DNA from: Capsicum annuum
Lineage: Eukaryota > Streptophyta > Magnoliopsida > Solanales > Solanaceae
Direction: 5' to 3'
DNA: 64,000 bases
Assembly: GCF_002878395.1 (NCBI RefSeq)
Contig: NC_061120.1
Location: 99,663,124-99,727,123, forward strand
The position numbers and the translations under genes are program-made. Numbering within the stretch: position 1 is the stretch's first letter; every line of letters starts with the position of its first letter. The notes beneath the pieces were generated by a model. It was not told the DNA's origin. It was given only the letters and a program-made list of their open reading frames with translations, and did no database searches. Shown here piece by piece: positions 1 to 10,620 of this stretch.

Positions 1-844
1 TGGTAGTGAAAATGAATTTCTATAGACTGGAGGGTTATTATCAAATTGTAGACAAATTCGTCCATCTAAATTTTGAGTTACTTGAGTTAACTCTGAATTA
101 GTCACATCCTCCGCTAATTGTTTTGGGGAAGTGACTGAGTTTAAAATCCATGTTTTGGGGAAGTCAATTTCATCCCATCTAATAGGTCTTCGGGTAGTAA
201 CCCTGGATTTTATAAAATTAGTTTTAATAAGCATAGTGCAATAAGAATTATCATCTATTAATTTATATCGAGGATTTAAAGTTGATAATAAACGATAGTA
301 TATGCGGTAAGATAATCCTATAAGTTCAGATCCAGGGGCATAATCATATCCATGAGTTTTCACATTTAAGGTTAAAGCATGAAGAATATTTACATCAGTC
401 AGAGATAATTGTAAGTTTGGCTGAGTATTAAAATATACAGGACCATAGGCAAGAGTTGATTCATAGATCCCATTAAGGATTTTCTAAAATTTAAATTCTA
501 GCATCACGGAAAACAGCTAAAAATGTTTCAGGGAGACCCTTTAGTGTTACAGGTCGAAAGACAATTTGTACTAGGCCAATATGCATATAATTATAATTAA
601 GTTTAAAAATATCAATATCATGCTTATTTAGGAGTTGAATAGTCTATTCATCAGCATTTAAAGCAAGGGATTGTTCAGTTGTTTTAATAATTTGTTTATG
701 CTTTATTTTATCAAAAAATCCGTATTCATATATGGTTTTTAATTCAACTTTTGGAATTGTCCATTTATTTAGTAAATCCATATCTTGAGGTAAATCTACC
801 TCTTCGAGTTTTGTACTTTTAGTACTAACTTCTCCCATATCCAT
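1..844 (-). pseudogene. Caulimovirid movement protein (30K superfamily), broken, partial
   Basis: An ATG at 844 starts a frame encoding MDMGEVSTKS and running to a stop at 641-643 after 66 codons. The same protein continues to about 490, then shifts frame at least once near 470-500 and continues to the window edge, with recognisable segments such as HALTLNVKTHGYDYAPG and GLSYRIYYRLLSTLNPRYKL. These fit the cell-to-cell movement proteins of caulimovirids, which form or line tubules through plasmodesmata. It is the first gene after the primer site at 915-927, the usual place of ORF1. The 3' end lies outside the window. The premature stop and frameshifts make it a pseudogene. The assignment rests on motif recall and gene position, not on an alignment. 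Confidence 0.75.
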
Positions 845-1709
845 AATTATAAAAGCCTTATATCTATGCTAAAATTCTTCACCTCACTTAACATATTTAC
901 TATGAAAATTCATAGGTTCTGATACCATTAACAGGATCTCTTAGGCTGGGGTATGCCACTCAGCCTACCAGACCTTATAATAATATCGGATTAAGCCAAA
1001 GTCGGAAGACCGAACCAAAGAACCAACCAAAATAGAAAAGAATCTTAAATAGTTTAGTGACTATATGGGTTATTTTACCTAAACATGGGGCCTGTCAGAG
1101 ATTTAATAACCTTATGTTAAACCTATGTGTCTAGAAATTCTAATTGTGCAGAATTTGCCCTTTTCTTAACAACACAATGGGCTAAAGAGGCACAACTTAC
1201 TAGACGGAGTCACAGAGACAAGGCTAACATAAGAGTATTGAACTCGACTGTACCTCCATTTTGGAACCAAGTCAAGAAATTAGAAAGATTCTTTTTTATT
1301 TTGATAGAGTCTGGAGCTTTCATAGTTAACATGTCAGCGAAGTTAGATCTTCAACATAGATATAAGAAACCTTTCAGCCGGACATAATCACGGCTGGGTA
1401 GGGTAGAAGTTTATTTAAATATACACAAGTAAGAAAGAAATATGTACCTGATTTTTCGAGAACCCCACTGAAATAAATAGTAGCTTCTTGTTTATTTAAT
1501 TCTTAAATATGTTACAACGAGAGAGACAGAGAGAGAGAGAGAGTTTTTAGCAAATAAAATGAGAGAATTTCTGAACCCCTGCCTCTTCACAAGAATGACG
1601 CGCCTATAAATAATAAAAAAGGGAATCTTGCACAGTAATGGATGGGTCCCTATGCACAGTGATTTTACTATTACAAAGAGGAAAAATTAGAGGGGTCTTT
1701 ATCAAACAG
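845..1709 (-). promoter_or_regulatory. Pararetroviral intergenic region / pregenomic RNA promoter and leader
   Basis: This stretch of about 0.86 kb between the last ORF and the movement protein holds no long viral frame. On the minus strand a TATA-like TTTATA lies at about 1606-1611, followed downstream by a CT-rich run (the GA repeat at 1519-1543 on the plus strand) and an AATAAA near 1495. The order TATA, CT-rich leader, polyadenylation signal, tRNA-Met site matches caulimovirid intergenic regions, where CT-rich leader motifs are known to raise expression. The exact transcription start cannot be set from sequence alone. The plus-strand frame at 1127-1387 lacks any family match and I treat it as chance. 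Confidence 0.5.
915..927 (-). other. Primer binding site, initiator tRNA-Met type (viral genome origin)
   Basis: On the minus strand the sequence reads TGGTATCAGAACC, one base from the TGGTATCAGAGCC primer site that caulimovirids pair with plant initiator tRNA-Met to start minus-strand DNA synthesis. By convention this marks nucleotide 1 of the circular genome. It lies about 70 nt upstream of the movement protein ATG, as expected. It shows that the copy spans the circle's origin. Confidence 0.8.
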
Positions 1710-3178
1710 TCATGTCTTGTCTTTTCCTTTCCATTTCTTGATGAATGCTTCAGCCTTTTCAATTTTTTCCTCATCTATCAGAATTTCTGGAGGTTGAGAA
1801 TCGATAATATCTTCAGTATTTGCTTCGGTACTATTCATTAAGATATCTGAATTTTGCTCAACAGTTTGAAGTAATTTATCTCTGACTTCTGATAAATATT
1901 CTTCTATCATTTGTATTTTATTCCCATCATGTGCAGATATTCTTCTAGAAACATAGTTAAGACTCTTTTCTTCAACCAAAATTGATTTTTTGGGATTTTT
2001 TTCACATTGAGCAATTTTCTTGATTATTTCCTCCCTTTGATCATGACCATAGGTGAGTTTAGTCTCTGGATCTTTTTGAAGCAATTTGTCCCAGAAATTA
2101 CAATAGAATATTCGGTATAAAGCAGGAATTTATTGAGTGTCATAGCCTATTTCTACGGATCATCGATGGATCCAAGAGATAGAGAATTCTATGTAGAAAT
2201 ACATTTGATCAATAGTATCGATTTTACAAATGTGATCTGAAAGATATAATTCGGTTAAGAAAGGGGAAGATTTTTTTCATGAGTAGTACAAAGAAGAATA
2301 TTCTGCAGGTAATATTTTGACCGTAGGTCCATGTTGAGACCACCATTGAATAAACCAATTTGGAATAGGTTTTTCAAATACTTTAGCACAAATATTTATA
2401 AATCAAGTGTGTTTGTGCTTGTAATTATTATAATATAATACTTGAGAAAAGACTTTAATATAATCCCAGTAGGTGAAATTGGCAAGCGTTTGGCCCATTG
2501 GCCCCATTGGCATAGATCGTGGAGTCATTGACGAAATTCCCCATTCTTTAATAGGAATAAGTTTTTTAATTACCATTTTGGAGTATCCATGTACTCCAGG
2601 GGTAGTTTCTCCAAGGGGGCTGTGATCAAAGGTTGCACTGAATGTTTGCACTAATATGTGTTCATAATAAGTCCGAATTTTGTATGATTCGTCAGTAAAA
2701 TATACGTTGGCAGTAAGGTAATTTTTGAGTATTCGCCATGCTTCTTCAGAATTTTCTTGTCCAGGAATATGCTGATTTTCAATATATAATATAAGTTCTC
2801 TAGCATCCAATTTTTCATATGAAGACTTATCTTCAGAATTTTCTTGAACTATGGACGCAAAAGAATCTGCAGTTTTTTGTTGATCTGATAGATAAGATTG
2901 TAGTTGCTTGTATAACGGATGATTTTCAGGAATATCTTCTAAATGTACAGAAGAACCAATATTCAGAGTTTTGGATGATGATGATTCATCTCGAGAATTT
3001 TTGAATTAATTAAAGTTCTATTTCCTTGTTGTAATATAGGAAAATTAGAACTTGCAGAGCTATATAAATAATTTCTTTGATCAAAATATGAAGGGTTTGT
3101 CCGTCCTCCTTGATATGAAGAGTTTTGACTTCTTCCACCCCGTCCTCTTCCTTTGACTATTTGCCAAGGAGGATCCAT
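1710..3178 (-). pseudogene. Uncharacterised caulimovirid downstream ORF (position of a transactivator), broken
   Basis: The frame starts at an ATG at 3178 with an arginine/glycine-rich N-terminus (MDPPWQIVKGRGRGGRSQ). It is broken by a frameshift near 2963, resumes at about 2810-2403 (segments FTYWDYIKVFSQVLYYN and WFINICAKVFEKPIPNWF), and continues with stops near 2402, 2285 and 2160 to the lysine/glutamate-rich C-terminus at 1710. About 490 codons in all. It lies immediately after the two small ORFs and before the intergenic region, where caulimovirids place a transactivator/viroplasmin. I recall similar WFI..PNWF..WW proteins from other plant endogenous viral sequences but cannot name a function. 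The RGRGRGG tract could bind RNA; this is an inference. Confidence 0.6.
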
Positions 3179-3184
3179 ACTGCA

Positions 3185-3388
3185 TCAATAATCAGGAATT
3201 TGATCAGCAAACCATGATATATATTCAGAGAGATCTTCATAAAGTGTGTCTTTTGTGATAAGATCATCAATGACTTTTCGAAGTATGAGCATGTGTAAAT
3301 CCATATTTAGAGGAACTTCTTTGATAAAGGTGATTAGGAACTTTTCAGAGAAGAAGTGTAGAAAGAACTTCATTATATCTGTAAACAT
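3185..3388 (-). CDS. Small viral ORF B, tandem paralogue of ORF A
   Basis: 67 codons with no internal stop. The start ATG (3386-3388) overlaps the TAA stop of ORF A as TAATG, and its own TGA (3185-3187) is followed 6 nt later by the ATG of the next ORF. The product shares with ORF A the pattern F.SEK..IT.IK..PLN.D.H.LIL...I..LI..D, then an acidic stretch and W-F near the C-terminus. No transmembrane segment is obvious; the protein looks helical and compact. Function unknown. The stop-start coupling matches the reinitiating polycistronic translation of caulimovirid pregenomic RNA. Whether anything translates it in this decayed copy is doubtful. Confidence 0.6.
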   Translation of the reverse strand: MFTDIMKFFLHFFSEKFLITFIKEVPLNMDLHMLILRKVIDDLITKDTLYEDLSEYISWFADQIPDY

Positions 3389-3582
3389 TAATCACTTAAG
3401 TCAATATCAAACCAATAAATTTCATTTTCAAGGAATTCATTGTGGTTAAGGAATAAATCTTCTTCTATTAGGCTACGAATTAGAGTTTCTAAGATAAGAA
3501 AATGAATATCTTCGTTTAAAGGAATGCATTTGATAATAGTAATTATAGTTTTTTCAGAGAGGAAGTATGTGCAAAAATTCAT
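3388..3582 (-). CDS. Small viral ORF A, tandem paralogue of ORF B
   Basis: 64 codons, intact. Its ATG (3580-3582) overlaps the TGA that ends the polymerase frame (ATGA), and its TAA overlaps the ATG of ORF B (TAATG). It shares about a third of positions with ORF B, including SEK, PLN-D-H, LIL and a terminal W-F pair, so the two probably arose by tandem duplication within the viral genome. I do not recognise the family. Placement between polymerase and the last large ORF is unusual for best-known caulimovirids, where the transactivator ORF comes next. Confidence 0.6.
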   Translation of the reverse strand: MNFCTYFLSEKTIITIIKCIPLNEDIHFLILETLIRSLIEEDLFLNHNEFLENEIYWFDIDLSD

Positions 3583-5516
3583 GTTAGATATTCGCGAGAT
3601 AGAAAATTAGGCAAAGAATTTTCACTACCCTTTTTATATTGTATTTCATAATCAAAAGGGGCTAATTGAGCTTGTCATCGCGCAAATATTAATTTAGAGG
3701 CATCATGTTTAAAGTCTTTATTAAACATAAATTTAACAGATTGAGCATCAGTTCTAATTATAAATTTTTGGTTATACAAATCATCTTGAAATTTTAAAAC
3801 ACATTTTACAATAGTTAATATTTCATGGGCTACTGTGGCGTATTTTTTCTGACTTTCAGTCCATTTGCCAGAATAAAATCGAATCAAACATTCTGTTTTT
3901 GTATGGGGATTAACTTGTTTAAGTATTTCGCCATACCCAATATTATAAGCATCAGTTTCAATGATTTTCAACCAGTTAGGGTTTGCAAGAGATGTACAAG
4001 GAAGAGTTTGAACTCGGTTCTTAATTAATTTTACTAAATCAGTGTGCGTTTGAGTCCACGGAGTTTCGTGATCCTTTTTTAATCTATCATACAAAGGAGC
4101 TAAATCTCTAGACAAATTTTCATAAAAAGGGGAAATATAGTTAAGATTACCGAGGAACCTTTGAAGTTGTTTTTTATCAGTAATAATATGAGGGAATTTT
4201 TTAGCAAATTCTAGAACTCGTTGTATAGGTTCAATAGAACCTTGAGAAATATTATGTCCTAAAAATCTAATATTTGTCTGAAATAAACTTATCTTTGGTT
4301 TGGAGATGACTAAGCCATTTCGAATAATTATTTGTTTAAACGTATGCAAATGTTTAAAATGAGATTCAAGGTTTTTTGAGAATACTAAAATATCATCAAT
4401 ATAGACAATGATAAAGTCCATATAGGGATTAAAAATGTTATTCATAATTTTTTGAAATTCAGAAAGAGCATTCTTTAAACCGAATGGCATAACATTCCAT
4501 TCATACTGTCCAAAAGGAACATTAAAAGCAGTTTTATAAGTATGTTCTTTCTCAATTTGAATTTCCCAATACCCAGATTTTAAATCAAATTTAGAGAATA
4601 TATTAGCGTCATATAATCTGGAAAGTAAGTCTTTTTTATTCGGTATAGGATATCGAATCCATTTTAAAACTTTATTCAGAGGTTTATAGTTTATAACTAG
4701 TTGAGGTACTCCTCGTTCTTTTTCAGCAGCACTATTGACATAAAAAGCAGTACAAGACCAAGGGAATTTTGAAGGTTTTATGAGACCCTTTTGCAGAAGA
4801 CTATCAATTTCTGTCTTACAGAATTCTATTAACTCTGTATTCATTTGACAGGGTCGAGATTTTGTTGGAATTTTTTCTTCACTGAAGTCACTTTCATAAG
4901 GAAGAGAAACAATATGCTTCTTTCGGTTCCAGAAAGCATTTGGATGATCTACACAAATATCAAGAATCAATTTATTAGAAATTATTTTTATTTTTCCTTG
5001 GACTTTTATTGATTTTAAAGTATCAAAAATATCAATACTCATTAGTTCTAATTGTAAAAAATTAATTTGCTTTTGTTTCATACTGATAAGGGCATTTATA
5101 TCCCTTGTTACAGGATTTGTAAAAAAAGGATAAGAGATTTGTTTATTCTTATAATTAGCCTTAAAACCATTTACATCAATATGTGTATAAGGATAGATAG
5201 CATTTATAAAAGGTGTTCCTAAGATAATAGGAGGATATAATTGATTTTTTACTAAAAAGAAGAAATGTGGAATGCAGACTTTATCTCGACATATATGAGT
5301 ATTTGGTAATTTATAGTTGATATCAAGAGTATGACCAGATGCAGACTTGACTATGTGAGTAGTTTTTTCAAAATACCTGGTTGGAATTAGTCCTTCTTGA
5401 ATACAACTAACATCAGCACCACTATCAATCATAGCAATATTAGTGATAGAAAATTCCTTATTTATCAGAATAGTGCAATTTATATACCATTTATGAGCAG
5501 TAACTATTTGCATCAT
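3579..5516 (-). pseudogene. Caulimovirid protease-reverse transcriptase-RNase H polyprotein
   Basis: An almost intact frame. The first ATG is at 5514-5516 (codon 3 of a frame that opens at a TTG at 5522). Counting from that TTG: aspartic protease MIDSGAD at residues 31-37; RT with SKFDLKSGYWEIQI near 310-323, FGLKNALSEFQK near 347-358 and the catalytic YIDD at 374-377; RNase H acidic residues at D523, E567 and D592. One in-frame TGA in place of a tryptophan codon at about 3675 removes the last 32 codons, which continue open to the TGA at 3579-3581. In a virus this enzyme copies pregenomic RNA into DNA in the cytoplasm. The frame is in phase with the end of the capsid ORF, whose TAA lies 22 nt upstream. 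The intact catalytic residues suggest a younger insertion than the neighbouring gypsy elements, or fewer hits by chance. Confidence 0.9.
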
Positions 5517-5537
5517 CCCCAAGAAATAGTCTCTTTT

Positions 5538-6669
5538 TTAATCTTCTATTGGACTAAGTTTATCAATTTCAAAATTTTCAGAATATTCCAAATCCTTTTC
5601 TTTTCCTTTTGAAGTAATAGAAGTTTCAGGGATGTCAATAATCTTTTCTTCAATTTTCAAAATTCTATGATCAGAGATCATCTGATTTTGTTTTAAGGAG
5701 ACAATTTCTTTTTTTTTTTAATTGTTCAACTTTGATTTTTAGATCATTAAAGGTAGTATCTCTTCCTGGAGTTTGACTCAACGCAAGCCGTCGATTAACT
5801 TTGGCTAAGGAATATGACATGTGATAATTATCATAAGAGTTATCTTTGGAAATACTAGTATAGCAGAAGTTTTTTGAGTAGCAAAATTAATGATTTTTTC
5901 ACGAAGTTTTTCATCAGTAACTTCTTTCAGTAATTCAAGGACATTATCAGCAATAAGAGTTTGAACATTTAAATAAAGATCTTCAAATTGCGCTTGAAGT
6001 TTATACATCATTTCATCACAATTACAAATATCATTATCACAATCATTACATTTATCAACCTGATTGAGTTCACTATCAGAATTAGGTAATTCAAAATCAT
6101 TTTCAGATGTAGAATCAGATTCAGAATCAGAGGTATATAACAAATTATAGACTTGGTCATGAACTTCTTCAGAAAATCCTAAGGACTTGAGTTTTTGTAA
6201 TTTGCAGTTTGGAGCTATATGACCATACTGGTTGCACTTATAGCACTTAATTTTGGCTAACTCTCTTTTTGATCTATTTTTCGTGAATCTGGTAGACTTA
6301 CGGAAGGATTTTCTAGTTTCACGTTCTTCTTTGGTTCTATGCCTAGAACGTTTATTTCTATAGGATTTATTAGTCTTGGAATATCTTTGGGTTTTTCATG
6401 CTAAGTGTTTATCCATACCAAATTGTTCACAAAAGTCTCCTAATTGGGATTTTTCTCTGAGTTTGTCGAGCTTAATTTGTCTGACTAATTTTAACTCGTT
6501 GTAAAAGGCTAAGTCTTCCTGAGTACAAGCTACAATAAGCTGACCATAAGTTTTTCTGAATACTGGACTTCGCCATAAGATCCTCTGAGTGATTTTCTAA
6601 CTCTTTCAGCAAATAAAGGTGGAAGGCCATCAATAAATTTAGCTTTCAATGGTCATACTTACTTTCAGG
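5538..6669 (-). pseudogene. Caulimovirid capsid (Gag-like) protein, 3' half, broken
   Basis: Starting at the right junction the minus strand encodes a capsid-like segment (KAKFIDGLPPLFAERVRKSL near 6645-6585), a lysine/arginine-rich stretch near 6370-6260, a CCHC zinc knuckle (C-x2-C-x4-H-x4-C at 6204-6245, CYKCNQYGHIAPNC), a serine/aspartate/glutamate-rich acidic domain near 6140-6070, a cysteine-rich run near 6050-6010 and a leucine/lysine-rich likely coiled coil near 5760-5640. It ends at TAA 5538-5540. Breaks: a frameshift in the first codons near 6645, another near 6560, TGA at 6396-6398, a frameshift near 5830, and a frameshift in the homopolymer at about 5709-5718. The N-terminal half is absent, cut at the microsatellite junction. 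Confidence 0.8.
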
Positions 6670-6774
6670 TAATAATAATAATAATAATAATAATATTAAT
6701 AATAATAATAATAATGATACTGATGATAATGATAATGATAATAATAATGATGATAATAATAATAATAATAATAG
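6670..6774. repeat. Trinucleotide microsatellite, (TAA)n with GAT variants
   Basis: About 105 bp of TAA/GAT/AAT triplets, purest at 6670-6712 and 6757-6772. It begins exactly where viral coding sequence stops. Beyond it, 6775-7380 is a minus-strand LTR fragment. A shorter ATTATC-type run occurs in the related LTR at about 42476-42506. The long translated frame over it is a homopolymeric isoleucine artefact. Confidence 0.9.
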
Positions 6775-7380
6775 CAAAAGCCAAGTTAACAGTGATAAGA
6801 TAATGAATAAATGACCCTATTAAACTAAGTGTCGAAACAATAACCAACCAACCCACATTTGTCCAAAATAGCCTCTAACGCCAGAATAACATCTAAGTTT
6901 GGATATGTCCCCGACTATGACCAAAAAAATCTAAAAGTAATAAACCAATAATGAAATAATGATGAAATGATAAGTCCTTTCGAAGTATTAAGGCTCAGCA
7001 CTTCACGACAACTCAACGAATGTGGTAATCCACCTAGCGCTGCACAGGAGAAACAGAAGTGTCTTCGTACCGTACATCATGAAATGATGTGGTGTCCTAG
7101 GACGGTCAGTAGGATAAGAACTGGTATGTAACTAAGGGAATATGGTAAAATAGTGCCTTGTACAAAATCAATAAAAAATACATGCATACATTGATATATA
7201 TATATATATATGTATATATATACATATATAAGATGCCAGGATAGGGTAAGGGTTTAAACATAAAAATCATTAACCTAAATTGTGTAGCTTGATCCGTCCT
7301 AAAGGCACCCATGGGCTATATAGGTTCAACTCCCCCTGCTGAAAGGGCCCAGTGCATGTTAGCCATACAAACTGAGAAAA
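6775..7380 (-). mobile_element. Del/Tekay-like LTR fragment
   Basis: Reversed, this stretch matches LTRs further along. CGGGGACATATCC near 6905-6920 and the AGAGGC..AAATGTGGGTTGG segment near 6855-6880 match 42510-42570. The block around 7060-7340 (AAATAGTGCC, the TA-dinucleotide run at 7196-7222, AGATGCCAGGATAGGG, GGCTATATAGG) matches 35800-36010. It is a partial U3/R piece with no coding potential, cut at the left by the viral insertion and running into the Athila-like element on the right. Confidence 0.65.
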
Positions 7381-7431
7381 ATTCAAAGAAAAGCTAAAGC
7401 CACCATGGGCAATGATGTGGCATAGAAACAT

Positions 7432-8996
7432 GACACTTTTGATTCTTAAAATTATGAATTTATGCGTGAACTTAGGTTGTTTTGTTAGATATGATGAACT
7501 TTGGTGTGAATTGCACGTAAAACAAGTTTATAATAGTATTTAAATGAAAAGAGGAGAAAAGACCTAAAAATTCCAATTCCAATAAGTATACGAGTCAACC
7601 CTTGAGTCATAACTAGTCGATATGACTCGAATGATGAGTTGTACAAGTAACAGAACCAAAAGCTAAATCAAGAAACCAAGTATAAGAAAGATACAACTCA
7701 AGTATCCAGTCGTAAGCCAGGATACGAGTCGTATGATGAAGCCATGAGCATAACAGAATCTAAGCTACTATCCAGGAATTGAAGTATTAGGAGGATACGA
7801 GTTGGAAGTCTTAGTACGACTCATATAGAGATGTCATATACAAACCAGTATTCAAGATCGAAAAAGACCAAAGTACCAGTTGAATATGGATGAAAGACAA
7901 GAGCCGTATACTCGGTTACGATTCGTAAGAAGAAATCATATGCTGAACAGAGAGTTAAAGCCTTGGGTAGATCAGACACTATAATGGATACGACAAGGTA
8001 GGGTAAGACTCGTAAGTTGAGGATACGAGTGAAGACCGAGTCGTATCGACTGCCGACTTAACTTTACCTTTCCTATTTTTAATAGGATTTTTATGTTATT
8101 TTGTGACACTATAAATACCCTAGGGTTTATCTTTTATTTGGTTACGTGTTGTGACATTCTTTTACATACTATTACACATTACTACATATTTTCACAATTG
8201 TTCTTGAGATTTGCAGATTTTATTCAATCAAAGACTTTGGAGTTTATTCATCTTATTCTTGTGCAATTGAGTTTATGTGTTCTTCATTGCTTATCATTAT
8301 TTCTTGCACCAACATGAATGGATAATATCCTCACCTAGGGTTGTGGGAACCCTGATGGATTAACTACATAGAAAAAGTGGGAGACTCAATTGTTCTAGGG
8401 TTTCTGAATGTATCTTACTTCTTCTTGGTAATAATTAAACTCATAGCACATAAAGAAGCTTAAGATTGCCTATATTCATATTCATTCAATAACCAAGAAG
8501 CTTGACATTAGGAAGAATAATATTTAAGACAGTGATTTGGGGTATGATAACCAAGTATCTCATCTTATCACTTAATCAAAGTGTAACTGAGGCTGTAGCA
8601 AAGGTCAACAGGGCGACACCCTGAGATGATAACCAAGTCAAAGGGTGAAATTTATCTTATGAGTAGGGGATAATACCTATCTTGTAGGCTTTGCATATTG
8701 AGCAATAGAATAATTAGGTTGAACATGAGAAATTTATGCAGTTTAGAAGACTGTGGGAACACAAACCTAGCATTCATCTCATATTGATTTCAACTCGATA
8801 ACACTCAAGAATTGGTTACTATTTGTAATTGATAACAAAATCCCCCCATTTAACTTCCTGTACTTCTTATGGATTACATCAAGGCAAGCAAAAATTCATG
8901 TTTTACCTATGGGATCTACCCCAACCTTATTGGGTTATTATATTTGTAATCGACTGCATTATAATTCTGATTGAGGTGTAGTTTTGGGTGACATCA
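7432..8996 (+). repeat. Athila-like 5' LTR (left boundary uncertain)
   Basis: The right end is ..GACATCA at 8996, followed by a tRNA-Asp-type primer site, so this is a 5' LTR. TGACAC at 7432 is only a candidate left end. U3 (7580-8050) carries about ten scattered copies of an ACGAGTC / GACTCGTA word in both orientations (for example 7592, 7722, 7808 and 8018-8040). A good TATA box, CTATAAATA, lies at 8109-8117 and U5 follows. A 3' partner LTR is absent, so the boundary cannot be checked inside the window. Confidence 0.6.
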
Positions 8997-9001
8997 AATT
9001 A

Positions 9002-9019
9002 TGGCGTCGTTGTTGGGGA
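9002..9019 (+). other. Primer binding site, tRNA-Asp type (Athila-like)
   Basis: TGGCGTCGTTGTTGGGGA differs by a few transitions from TGGCGCCGTTGCCGGGGA, the site common to Athila/Tat elements. It begins 6 nt after the LTR end. Confidence 0.75.
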
Positions 9020-9429
9020 AGATGGCTTGAGTAGTGAATTGAATTGGTGAAGTTCACGGGTTTTTACTTTTTTGTTTTGATTTGGCCTACGCTGATGTAT
9101 GCTAAGTACTAGGTGTAGAGGTAATCCCTTACTCCCTTTTGACCCAGAACCAAAGAGAATTCTTCACACACGCCTAGAAGGATGTCAGGACAAGTTTGCG
9201 ATGGGGTGCAAGGTCCCCACCCACGGACCCAAACGTGACACTCCCACGTGATTCATTAGATCCATAAAATATTACAGACTTATAGACACATCAATTGTTG
9301 GAGCAAGAATATAGACAAGTTGAAGAGGCTAGACGTGCTGCAGAGGTAGAGAAAGCTCAGTATGATGGACTAGTCAGGCCTAAACTGATTACTGATCATT
9401 GAGTTCAGAGAGAAAGAGTTCCATTTGTT

Positions 9430-10620
9430 CTAGCATACCAACCCTTAGACCCTGATGAAGAAGATGATGAATATTTGAGTTATGCCAAACGTACTGAATC
9501 AGGGGCTATTATTATTCCTTCATTAGCCCCTAATATGAAGTTTGATATTTCTGGTGCTATGATCCAACTGCTGAATCTGAAGGGTGTGTTCTCGGGAGAT
9601 ACTAAGGACGACACAAACATGCACCTTATGAATTTTCTTGGGATCTGCACAAATTACAATATTCCAGAGGTTAACTAGGAAGTATTGAGATTGAGTTTGT
9701 TTCTATTTTCTTTGACTGGTGAAGCATCACTATGGTTAGGGTAACTCCCAAAAGGATCTATCACTACTTAGCACGAGTTGAAAACATAGTTTTTGAATAG
9801 ATTCTCCCCTCCCACGTGATGCTACAATTAAATGATGAAACTTATAATTTCAGACTACTACTTGTAGAGTTTATGTATGAGGTATTTTTTGGTTCAATAA
9901 GAAGCTGAGCATGGTACCAAATCATAGAATCGGAGGATCTCACTTATCTAAATTCTTCTATAGATCATTGAATAATAGCTCAAGATCTATGATAGATACT
10001 ATTTTGGGAGGAGCATTTATACGTCTTTGCTGGGAAGCTGCACAGGAAATGCTAGATGATATTATGATTACCAACAGAGGATGACATACTTGAGTTTTGA
10101 AATACAGTGGTGGTATATATGCTATTGGAGCGACCAATACGTATAGTGCAATGAATGACATGGTTGCACAACTTTGTATTGATGTTGGGTTTCTAACAAA
10201 ATAGTTCACTTCAATAAATGCTGTGAAAGTAAAGGTAGTTTTAACAAAGGGGTTTGCATCCAAACCATTCTAGATTGAATCTGAGGAAGAAGCAAATTAT
10301 CTTAATCTCAGATTAGAGGATTTTCGAGCCCAAGGGCAAAGAAATCAAGATCGAAACTATTATAATGATAGATATAAAGATGGAGAGGGTGATTGGCAGT
10401 GCAAAGATGACTATAAGGAAAAGAGTGACAAATACATTCCGCCAAGTCTAGATACCAAGTCCAGAATAGAGGCATTATTGTCTAAGCTTGTGAAAGGGCA
10501 AGAAAGTCAAGAAAACTGCTTGAAGGATATCAAATCTGATCTGTCAGGACTAAACCAAAAATTTAAATCACATGCTACGATAATCACGCAGTTGGAATAG
10601 TAGTTTGGACAAATATCAGT
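9430..10620 (+). pseudogene. Athila-like gag, broken
   Basis: Coding resemblance starts near 9430 with an acidic stretch and NMKFDISGAMIQLLNLKGVF, followed by the conserved retrotransposon-gag core (LFLFSLTGEASLWLG near 9695-9740). Stops at 9676, 9741, 9767 and 9789 interrupt it. A charged C-terminal part continues near 10270-10600, where a lysine/aspartate-rich RNA-binding tail would be. In an intact element gag forms the virus-like particle. I could not follow one frame across the whole span, and no clean zinc knuckle is visible. Confidence 0.65.

Larger units (their letters stand above)
1..6669 (-). mobile_element. Endogenous pararetrovirus (Caulimoviridae), decayed, circularly permuted copy
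   Basis: Minus-strand viral DNA with, in reading order, capsid 3' half with zinc knuckle, protease-RT-RNase H, two small paralogous ORFs, an uncharacterised ORF, an intergenic region with an initiator tRNA-Met primer site, and a 30K-type movement protein. No LTRs and no integrase are present, which separates it from gypsy elements. The order is a circular permutation of the usual MP-CP-pol-downstream ORF map, as expected if a circular or concatemeric form was captured. Stops and frameshifts occur in the capsid, pol, downstream ORF and movement protein, so the copy is inactive. The right junction lies at a (TAA)n tract; the left end is outside the window. The genus is not certain; the layout is nearest to solendovirus/petuvirus-like endogenous viruses. 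Confidence 0.9.

Noticed and set aside
1127..1387. 86-codon plus-strand ORF in the viral intergenic region
   Set aside because: Opposite to the viral transcript, no motif, and it overlaps leader sequence; length is within chance for AT-rich DNA.
6665..6856. 63-codon minus-strand ORF with a poly-isoleucine tract
   Set aside because: It is a translation of the (TAA)n microsatellite and flanking LTR, with no protein character.
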